This document shows, in pieces, positions 55,465 to 64,000 of a stretch of DNA of 64,000 bases. Position 1 is the first letter of the stretch; every line of letters starts with the position of its first letter. Source of the DNA: Lepidodermella squamata (lineage: Eukaryota > Gastrotricha); assembly GCA_047495785.1 (NCBI GenBank), contig JBLDXI010000019.1, forward strand, positions 2,170,001-2,234,000, written 5' to 3'. Made by a program: the position numbers and the translations under genes. The notes under the pieces are model-generated. The model was not told the DNA's origin, searched no databases, and was given only the letters and a program-made list of their open reading frames with translations.

Positions 55465-56473
55465 TAATGGCTTCATAGCGTCTTCCAATCATTAGAGATT
55501 TACCTTCTCGAACAGAAACAATTTTCCATGGTTCTTTCGGAGACATTTATATTGGCGCGGCGGAACAGGTTTAGTTGTTCAACGCATGATGTAATAAAAG
55601 TAAAAAAGTCAGAGGAATCTTGGCCGCACCCTTACGAGTATTACGGAAATGGGCCAAAAAACAAGGGCAAAAAAGACAAAAAAGCCCTTCCAAAAAGTTA
55701 TTAATAACATAGCTGGCCGAGAAATGCAGAATATACCGTAACGATGTATCTTTTGACAGAACGTGTTTTTCGAACATTAAAAATCAGCCTTTGCTCCCAA
55801 ATTTTCACCAAAGGTGGGGACGGTGATTCTTGAATTTACTGCAAATTTTGAGAATTTTGAGAATTTTACCTGACTTATGGCAAATTAAAATGTGTTCCGG
55901 TAACTTTGGACAATTATAGGGTAATTTTGGACACTCATTTGCATATGCAATTTCATTGTATATTATTATCTGTTTTTCATGGTTTTTCATTTAATCTTGG
56001 GTCAGATTTCGAAAAAAATTATGAACAGATCATCTGTTTCTAGGAAGTTCAATAAAAATACGTTTCTGCGCAGCCGCATACTTAAACCGTCCAAAAGTTT
56101 CCAAAATTACCCCAATTTTCACCTGTTTTTCAGGTAAATGCCCTGCTAAAACGCGTCGACGGATTGCCATTTTTTCTTCGATTATAGGGAGGGTACAGAT
56201 TGTTGAATACTCATGCCAACTTTTATTGAAAACTGATCGATTATTAAAAGGGTGGTCCCAAAACGGCACCCAAAGTGTAACTGCTTGTAACTTTTTCTGA
56301 AATCCGATTTCAGCTCCAATCGTCTTGATTTTTATTTCAAACGAAAGCTGAAGAGGCGGAGAATTTTATGCAAAACTCCCCATGATTTAAACGTTCAACC
56401 CTGAAAAGCTAAAAACCAAAGCAAAGCCGAAAGTGTCCAAAGTTACCGTGTCCACAATCACCACACGTTACGG
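55465..56473. other. 3' flank of sulfotransferase copy 1
   Basis: No gene. A stretch from about 55639 (TTACGGAAATGGGCCAAAA) has relatives at about 60821 and 62918, downstream of copies 2 and 3, so the 3' flank was duplicated with the gene. Confidence 0.45.
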
Positions 56474-58259
56474 TATTGAAGAATAATAATGAAGATGATA
56501 ATAAAGAGAAATGACAAAAATAACACCTGATTAAATGCCGACAATTACAATACTCAGCGCGTAAAAACAAACAAATGATTCGCCGTGACAATTCAAAAAT
56601 AGGATAAGGTTACTTGAATATGCATAAAAAACTTCCACTTTTTTCAAACCCTTGTCACTCGATAACCATGGCGATCTCCGGGCTCATAAAATAAGTAAAA
56701 AAATTAAAACCTCTCAGGGGTGTCCTATAAATGTGCATAAAACGGCCAAAAAGTGAGTTTCCTCTCTTGTACTTCTGCGTATATAGCTAAGGTCATATTT
56801 CGACCATAAACAGTAAACAGTCAGAACCCATAAATATGATGAGCTCACAAAATCTCATGAGCCAATTCATCACCGTTAGCGAGCCATCTGAACCACTTCT
56901 GAACCTAAACTGCATATGTACTCGCTAATTTTTTATCTTTTTGGGTTCAAGCGTGGCGTGATAGATTGATATATTGTTAGTGCTTTTTCAACAAGACGGA
57001 ACCTTTAAAAAAAATCAGACAACAAAATGCGCATATAAGTCAAATGGCTGAAATGGCGCTATATAGGAAAATGAGCGCATTACGTAATGCGGTCGTGCGT
57101 GATAGGATTTAGGAATTAAAGTAGCTTGCGTAAAAGAAAATATCATAATGCGCACATGCGTTATGATAATTAAGACGCGAGTCACTCAGTAGACTCTGTT
57201 TCCGCTCTCTGGTTTTACACCTGGGTAAGATAAGGTTGGCAGTGAGCCGGCTTTATTTATCATTTGACACCCTCATTAGCTATCATAATTTGGTCAAAAT
57301 GCCCATAAATCAGACCTGCGACTCCTGCAGAGAGGTAACGTACTCTAAAACTATGAAAATGTCCCGCCATAATCAGTGCCAGCATCAGTGCCTGAGGCTC
57401 CGGTTCACGCCTGGGGATGGGCTCAACACGCTGATTAGTAGACAGTGATACATAAGGGTCAATAATTTTACGATACGTTTGCACAGTTCGGTTATTCTAA
57501 GACGAAGTTTCTTCAAACGCATGAGCGTAATAGAAAAATTGCACCCCGCACATGCGCTATCAGAATAAGCATTATTTCCAATAGCGCCCACCACATTATA
57601 ACAGATACCCCTTGCCAAATTCCTAATCTAACGCGCAAACGAAAGCAAATCTTGCTGTGTTTTTCGTACACTACCTAATTTCTGGATGCTGAATCCGAAT
57701 AGGGCGACAGAAAAACGTCATTTTTCAACCTTCCTGGTTTTCTACGAATTTAACTTAGTTTCCGATGGTTAGACGGCGCCGGGAGATTCCGATTCCAGTT
57801 ACTTTGATTTGATTTGATTTCTTACGTAAATCATATAAGTCTTTTTGAATCAATCATTTCAAATCAAATCTCCAAAAATCAAATAGTAAATCAATCAAAT
57901 CAAATCTTTCACATAGAGAAACATGAGTATTGCCATAGTATTGCGATACATTTCTAAGGATTCTTCAACATTCTAAGGCCGGTTTTTGGCCGTTTTATGC
58001 AGATTTAGGACACCCTCGAGAGGTTTTGAATATTTCTGTTGTTTTACTTATTATTTTATGAGCCCGGAGAACGCCCGGAGTGACAAGGGTTTGATAAAAG
58101 TGGAAATTTTTAATGCATAGTCAAGTAACTTATCCTATTTTTGAATTGTCACGGCGAATCATTTGTTTAGTTTTCATGTGATGAGTATTGTCAGCATTTA
58201 ATCAGGTGTTGTTTTTGTCATTTCTCTTTATTATCATCTTCATTATTATTCTTCAATAT
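56474..58259. repeat. Large inverted repeat upstream of sulfotransferase copy 2
   Basis: Arm 56474-56753 is matched, inverted, by 57984-58259 at roughly 75-85 percent by eye, including the AAGAATAATAATGAAGATGA and GTGACAA-GGGTTT words. The 1.2 kb centre has a second, smaller inverted pair (about 57090-57115 and 57613-57640) and a GATTT/AAATC-rich tract at 57790-57915. No coding content. The right arm ends 26 bases before the ATG of copy 2. Confidence 0.7.
57790..57915. repeat. Low-complexity AAATCAAATC tract
   Basis: Irregular repeats of TTTGATTTGATTT and its complement AAATCAAATC. Confidence 0.7.
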
Positions 58260-58285
58260 ATTTTGCATTTTTCTCTCGGCCAGCT

Positions 58286-60048
58286 ATGTTATTAATACAC
58301 CCCGTGCGTCGTTTCAACTTCAACTTGAAATGTATTTGCTGTTTATCGTTGTTATGCTGCACTGTCCTGCAGGTTTGGTACAAGTTAGGATTTCGATTTT
58401 TAGCGGCGGCTAGTGATCGCCTCGATTGCCAGGTAGTGAATGACTCCGCTTTTGTCACAAAATAAAATTCATAACGGCTTGTTATTCCGTCTGTAGAGTG
58501 ACACGGAAATAGCTGAAGCTAATAAGCTGAGGCGGATGCGAATCCGTGAAATGTGCGACTCGCTAGCAAACAAGCCGAACCCGCCTCACACAAGTCTTGA
58601 TTGGGAGTATTTTCGTGAATATCGCGATCGTTGGCACAGGTCTGCCGGTCGTTTATTTATTTTTAAATTAAACTATCAATTTTTCCATTCCAATAGTGAT
58701 TTTTCGCTTTGGTGGTCTGAAATATTTGTTAACCATAAATACAAACTCGTTTATTGCGGGTAGGATCCCTTTATTAAGAAACGTCCTTATAAATTTCTAT
58801 CAAAATATGTCAGCACCCCAAAAAATGGTAATACAAACGTTCGCCACTACATCAGGCATCTTAGCAAGCATCCAGACTTGGATACATACGAATACAATCG
58901 AACTGAGATGATGAAAATTCACTTGTTAGTATCTGTGCCGCATGTACGACGCCTATCAGAATACGAGCCAGAAGAAGCGAAGCGGATGTTGGCTGAATAT
59001 ACTAAATTCGCATTTATTCGAGAACCTGTCGATCGCTTGATATCAGCGTGGCGCGAAAAATTGTCTACAAATGAGTCGGATGGCATTCTTACACGTCTTT
59101 ACAGGGTAAACAAACGTTCAACTTCGAATTACTACTAGCCATCTGCCATCTTAGTGCGAACAACAGCTAATAATTATGAATCATCGCTGCATTTTTTGCT
59201 TGATGATGATTCATAATTTGTGCAAAAAGACCGCATCAAGATTTATTTTTAGATCATATTTTTCGTTTTATATATTATGTTGTGTTCGTATTCGAAAAAT
59301 CAGAATATTTTGTATTTAAAATTCTTGGAAAATGCATTGCTGTTAATGATGTCGTAGAGTTTAACGTGATACATTTATTTCGGGGTCCGAATTTTGGAAT
59401 TTTTCCTAGTCGCCAGAAATCACTTATCGGATATTTATTGGGTATCACAAAAATTCCTAAAAAAACAACCGTTAAATTCAGCGTAAAATTGACTCTTGGC
59501 ATATATCGAATTTGGTTTGGTTCCACTGTATTGAATTTCACTCAAAATTCGTGAATAATTAATTGGAAAATGGGGATATTTTCAATTTATCTTCAAAAGC
59601 CTATCCTTCAATGTAAAATAATTTGTATCTATTTTTATAGATAGTTGGAAGCAATATAATTTCTGATTATCGCCCAAATGCTACAGAGGAGGAAATAGAA
59701 GCCGGTTTGCCTGTTACATTCGACGAATTTTTGCAGTTCCTACTTGGTGAGGAAAATGCAATACGTGACCTGGACATTCATTGGCGATCGCAGATACACG
59801 TGTGCCAATTTTGCGCTATTGATTACGATTTTATCGGGTCATTTGAAAACTTCAACTGCGAGCTGGAACACTTTGCCCGGCGCGTCACTGGCCGCAAACA
59901 CGTCCCGCATCTGCCTAGACCAAGTCACAAACAGCACGATGTGCCATTTTTGTCGACAGTTAATTATGACAAGAATTTATTGAACCGAGTGATTGATCTT
60001 CTTTACTCCGGTGACTATCAGATGTTTCCTTATCAACGGCCTATTTGA
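58286..60048 (+). CDS. Carbohydrate sulfotransferase (Sulfotransfer_2, CHST-like), copy 2
   Basis: Exons 58286-58432, 58497-58639, 58697-58759, 58814-59105 and 59641-60048 join in frame to 350 aa. Same plan as copy 1: signal anchor (about 17-33, MLLIHPVRRF start), TPKNGNTNVRHY for the 5'-phosphosulfate, FAFIREPVDRLISAWREKL for the 3'-phosphate, and the last exon (408 bases in all three copies) with VTFDEFLQFLL and HWRSQIHVCQFCAIDYDFIG. No break is seen. The fourth intron is 535 bp. Its start region aligns well with copy 1 except for the first residues. Golgi sulfation inferred from the family. Confidence 0.88.
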
Positions 60049-60200
60049 TCATCTTTATTATTGCTTTTTGCTGTTTATTCATATTTAATCATGGCCAGAA
60101 TATAAAGCGTGTCTTCAAGAAAACTTCTCGATGTTCAGTTTGCGAATTATAGATCAAATGCTTTCAGCAGAGTTAGAATAAACACACGCGTTATATCGCG

Positions 60201-60589
60201 GGTTGTGTGCGAAAAGAGCAAGCGAAATAAGAGCAATGAGATATGAGCAACGATATATAAGAGCAAAACGAGATGATAGCAACGAGATAAGAGCAGAACG
60301 GCGAAAGAGCAATCATTAATGATAAATCATGAAAAAAATAGTCGCATGCGACTTGATTTTTTTGCTTAGGATTGACAAGTGATTCTCGACCCATAAAGTA
60401 GCTCAAATTGCTGTTCAACCGCCCCGCTATTCACTTGATTCTGACGAGGAAAAAAATATGATTTATCATTAATAATTGCTCTTTCGTCGTTCTGCTCTTA
60501 TGTCGCTGCTCTCATCTCGTTTTGCTCTTATATCGTTGCTCATATATGTATCATTGCTCTTATTTCGCTTGCTCTTTTCGCACACAACC
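60201..60589. mobile_element. Hairpin MITE, hAT-like, with 8 bp target duplication
   Basis: Nearly a perfect hairpin: the left arm starts GGTTGTGTGCGAAAAGAGCA and runs to about 60340; the right arm is its reverse complement from about 60465. The arms are built from repeated GAGCAA-CGA-ATAA units. ATATCGCG flanks both sides (60193-60200 and 60590-60597); an 8 bp duplication is the hAT habit. No coding content. Confidence 0.85.
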
Positions 60590-60777
60590 ATATCGCGGGG
60601 TAGGCGACAGACCTGACTGAAATAGACACAAATGGCGTAATGCATTTGATGCGCAGAAAAAACTGGCGCTCAGTTTTTCCCGTACGTGACTGACTTGGCG
60701 GAGATGCAAACAATAGTTTTACGCCATTTGTTTCTATTTTAGTCAGGTCGCTCTGTCGCCCACCCCGCGGTATAGAA
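60590..60777. mobile_element. Second MITE, interrupted near its edge by the hairpin MITE
   Basis: CGCGGGGTAGGCGACAGA at the left and TCTGTCGCCCACCCCGCG at the right are inverted, and the arms continue through CCTGACT and ACAAATGGCGTAA. The hairpin element's target duplication lies in its left tip, so this one is older. Confidence 0.7.
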
Positions 60778-61374
60778 AAAATGTCCAGTGTCATATAACG
60801 ATATACTTATTGACTTTGAAAATGACGGAAGTGGGCCAAAATAGCTGAAAATTGAGAGCAAAATGACAAAAAAACGGAAGCAATTGTTTGCTAATTGGCT
60901 GCTGAGTTTTCAAAATTGGGCCTCCTGACTCATGCAATGAGCCTAGAAAGGGCAAAAAGACAAACCGCACTTGAATATCCATTGCGCAATCCGGGGTTTT
61001 GCCTAGGCCAGTCACGTGCTGCTATTATTGTAGTTCTTAAATTTAGTCCAATCGGACTATGAATTTGTTACCTGATACCAAAATTTTGGATTTCCGTTAA
61101 AATAAAGAGCTGCACGAAGATAATAATGCGATTTTTCGATTGAAAAAATCTCATATTTTTGGAAATAATTCTAATTAAATTAAACCTGTCAAAAAGCACT
61201 CGAGAAAGAAATTAAAAAAATCATCAAGAACATGCTGTCGGGGCTCTTCCATTCATCCCATTTTCTTTTTTTCAGTCAGACACGTGCTTGAATCTTGTGT
61301 TTGTTTTTCTCAATGATTTTATCACGATTCTGATAAATCGTGTTTTATTCAGCCGTTATTTCCCCATAACCATC

Positions 61375-62663
61375 ATGGTAGTACTTCGTAGACCTCGGTT
61401 CTCTTTGTACATTTTGAAATTTATCAGCTCGTTGCTGCTACTGCTCTGCACAACCCTGCTGATTTGGCATGATGTAGGGTCGCTAATTTTCCCATTAGAT
61501 AATTGCCAGGTAAATCGCTTTATAATTTATATCGCATGTTTTGCTGAGGACTTTTATGTTCGCAAGAGTGGCCGTAAAATAGCGGCTGAAAATCTACAGC
61601 GAAGATCGCGAGTTCGGCAATTTTGCGATTCGATCGAAAACGGGTCACCTGATGCGCCTCATAAAAGCCTTGATTGGGATTATTTTCGGCAATTTCGGCT
61701 ACGTGATGAAAGGTATGTTTTATATAGCCGACTATTTTACAAAGTTATTTTTTCAATCTGAATTCATTTTAGCGATACCAGCTTTGCGGCTTGGTGGTCG
61801 AACCTTCTCGTCAACGAAAAGTACAAAATAGTTTATTGCGCGTGAGTAATAATTTTTCGAAAATAATCCAATGACAGTTTTACGGCGATTTTGCTTCATA
61901 CAGGACGCCGAAAAATGGCAATACAAACGTTCGCCACTACATCACGCATCTTAGCAAGCATCCAGACTTGGAAACTTACGACTACAACCGAGCCGAGATG
62001 ATGAAAATTCACGCGAACAGCTCTAAATCGCCGCATTTACGACGCCTGTCTGAATTTCCGCCCGATGTTGCAAAGCAAATCATGGCGAATTTTACGAAAT
62101 TTGCTTTCGTGCGCGAACCTGTCGACCGGATGATATCAGCCTGGCGTGAAAAATTGTCTACAAATAAGTCTGATGGAATAAATCGGGATCTTTACCAGGC
62201 AACATTTGAAATTTTTTTTTATTATTTTTACAACAATTATTGTTCAATTTTCCAGACAGTCGGCAAACATATAATTTATCACTACCGCCGTAATGCGACC
62301 AAAAAAGAAATTTTCGCCGGTTTACCCGTTCGTTTCGACGAATTTTTGCGATTTTTACAAGCTGAAACAAATACGACTCACGACAACGATATTCATTGGA
62401 GATCGCAGCTACACGTGTGCCACTTTTGCGCTATTGATTACGATTTTATCGGGTCATTTGAAAACTTCAACTGCGAGCTGGAACAATTTGCCCGGCGCGT
62501 CACTGGCCGCGAAAATGTCCCGCGTCTGCCTGGACCGAGTCACAGACAAAATGTGCCATTTTTGTCGACAGTTAATTATGACAAGAATTTATTGTATCGA
62601 GTGATTGATCTTCTTTACTCCGGTGACTATCAGATATTTCCGTATCAACGGTCTGCTATTTGA
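61375..62663 (+). CDS. Carbohydrate sulfotransferase (Sulfotransfer_2, CHST-like), copy 3
   Basis: Exons 61375-61509, 61567-61712, 61773-61841, 61904-62198 and 62256-62663 join in frame to 350 aa. MVVLRRPRF start, signal anchor (about 17-33), TPKNGNTNVRHY (5'-phosphosulfate site), FAFVREPVDRMISAWREKL (3'-phosphate site), then VRFDEFLRFLQ and HWRSQLHVCHFCAIDYDFIG. The most diverged of the three. Its fourth intron has a GC donor (CCAG/GCAACA) where the other two have GT; the 57 bp intron is open and a multiple of three, so reading through would add 19 residues. The first intron is likewise open in this copy. Paralogue comparison favours splicing. Confidence 0.86.
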
Positions 62664-63727
62664 TTTTATTTTTGCTCGATTCCTTATACTACTGTGATTG
62701 AATTTATAATATCAAGGTCCCTGCGGTGCTGACATAGCCAGAGGAAAAAACAGGGTGTCTTCAATAACTTGCGCTTGTTTCTCGGTCCTCGTTACTTGGC
62801 AGTGCTTTAGTCGATCGTGAAACCGTTCAGTTGCTCGACGCTCTCGGCTGAGGTCAAATAAACAGATGAGTTGAAATACTCAAGTTGAAAACATATATTT
62901 GAAAATATCTTTGATATTTACGGAAACAGGCCGAAAAATCCTAAAATCAGAGCAAAACGACAAAATCAGGCGGACTAGAAATAATTGGCTGAATTTTTTA
63001 ACTGATTTTAACTGAGTAGGCTTCGAGCGATTAAGAAGCCTAAGCAACTTTAAAATGGGTGAGCCAAGCAGTGAGCACCCTAAGGGTTCCACTAGGGTTC
63101 CAGCACTAAATTTGAGACTCCAGCACTAGATTTCCCTTAAATATGGTATTTCGATTTTCTAGTCTTTGCTAGAATCTCAAATTGTATGCTATCATGTCTA
63201 ACCGATAGACCTTCATATTACGCGTATTTCGCGCTATGAGCGGCCAGTTTACTAATTATACTTCATCCTATAGAGCCGATATCGATTCCAAGTATCGATG
63301 TTACAAATCAGTGATTTTTCCGATATCAGCCGTCTTGGAACCCAACATTGATAGTCTGCCTACGTAGCTCGTAGCTTAGAGCCTCATGTAGCTACAATAA
63401 AAAAGCATAGGATCAGGGAAAAACCGAAATCGCCGAAATCGCAAAGAATCTGAAAAATTTAGTGGAAGGACGCTTAAATTTAGAGCTGGAACATTTTTAG
63501 AGGTTGAAATATTTGTTCCCCTTAGGAGAAGCATGGCAAATTTTACAGAGATTACGCCTTTCAAGGAGGATGGGAGTTTAAAAATTTGAAATTTAAAAAT
63601 TCGAAATCTTTAATTCAGTTCTTCATAAAATTCGAAGCTTATCATGGGTTCCACGAATCTTCAACGCACTTATTAAGATATTTAGGAACTTTTCAGGAAA
63701 TTTGCCAAATCCCTCATTAAAACTTAC
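62664..63727. other. 3' flank of sulfotransferase copy 3
   Basis: No gene. Includes a relative of the other sulfotransferase 3' flanks (from about 62915) and a dispersed repeat (63061-63430). Confidence 0.45.
63061..63430. repeat. Dispersed repeat, copy 2
   Basis: Counterpart of 54660-54990, same orientation, roughly 75-80 percent alike by eye. Confidence 0.7.
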
Positions 63728-64000
63728 TCGAGCGTCTCTAGAGTTCTATGCCGTTGCATAGCGATGAGTTTCTTGCTCTTGATCAACTGCATGGCTATCA
63801 CTCGATTCCGCTCATCCGCCCGCAGTTCCTTCTCGCTGTGCACAAATCGAAGCGCCCATTGCGGCGTCTCCCTAAGCACATCCGAGCAGTCCAACGCCTC
63901 GGACCCAATCGTATCCGGGTGATCCGCCATCTGCTGCATCGGATCGTCGACAATTTTCGCCCTCAGCTTCGCCAAGGCCAACATTTGCGGGTCGTCCCGA
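63728..64000 (-). CDS. Partial gene: paralogue of the unknown basic protein at 48776-52086
   Basis: One exon that runs off the right edge of the window. It contains SDVLRETPQWALRFVHSEK then ELRADERNRVIAMQLIKSKK, aligning with the DVLRDIPNNAVEYAHGG and ELKADKKNRVEEMKL block of the other gene. It ends in a phase-2 donor (CTCGA/GTAAGT), the same phase and place as in the paralogue. The rest lies outside the window on both sides of this exon as far as can be seen; no following exon was identified at 62664-63727. Function unknown. Confidence 0.6.

Noticed and set aside
57785-57915. AAATCAAATC tract as a CRISPR-like or satellite array
   Set aside because: Units are irregular in length without unique spacers; plain low-complexity DNA in an animal genome.
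59282-59554. 90-codon open stretch in the fourth intron of sulfotransferase copy 2
   Set aside because: It lies in an intron whose borders are fixed by paralogues on both sides, and no family is recognisable.

Overview
The window is nuclear DNA from a compact-genome invertebrate animal. Nearly all genes are split by 48-60 bp GT-AG introns. The gene content is metazoan: GT10 fucosyltransferases, a Na+/K+-ATPase alpha subunit, Cys-loop channels and CHST-like sulfotransferases. Several MITE and DNA-transposon families fill the gaps. An ecdysozoan, nematode or near relative, is my best guess. The acceptors do not follow the strict TTTTCAG of rhabditid nematodes, so the phylum stays open.

Layout. 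0-7 kb: a tight plus-strand array of four GT10 alpha-fucosyltransferases, with two small CD225-like double-pass membrane proteins between the third and fourth; gaps are 47-145 bp. 7.7-11.2 kb: a P-type Na+/K+-ATPase alpha subunit with a repeat-bearing N-terminal extension. 14.2-15.3 kb: a C2H2 zinc-finger protein. 15.8-18.1 kb, minus: a protein that appears to fuse a GT6 (ABO-like) glycosyltransferase domain to a second, fucosyltransferase-like domain. 18.9-20.2 kb, minus: a four-pass membrane protein. 21.9-42.6 kb: three intact copies, plus a fourth shredded by two nested transposons, of a Cys-loop ligand-gated channel with an unusual ectodomain: two tandem beta-sandwich (lectin-like) domains and a Ser/Thr-rich stalk ahead of the receptor. 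43.9-45.2 kb: a plain Cys-loop channel without that ectodomain. 46.5-47.4 kb: a pogo-type transposon remnant. 47.8-52.1 kb, minus: two unrecognised genes. 53.2-62.7 kb: three tandem carbohydrate sulfotransferases separated by MITEs and inverted repeats. At the right edge is an exon of a paralogue of the 48.8-52.1 kb gene.

How it hangs together. Much of the window concerns cell-surface glycans: fucose transfer (GT10, the fused protein), sulfation, and channels carrying candidate sugar-binding domains. The families have grown by tandem duplication; exon lengths within each family are nearly identical while intergenic DNA has filled with mobile elements. The lectin-like channel family and the fused glycosyltransferase are the two most unusual observations. 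All gene models were spliced by eye from reading frame, splice consensus and comparison between paralogues.
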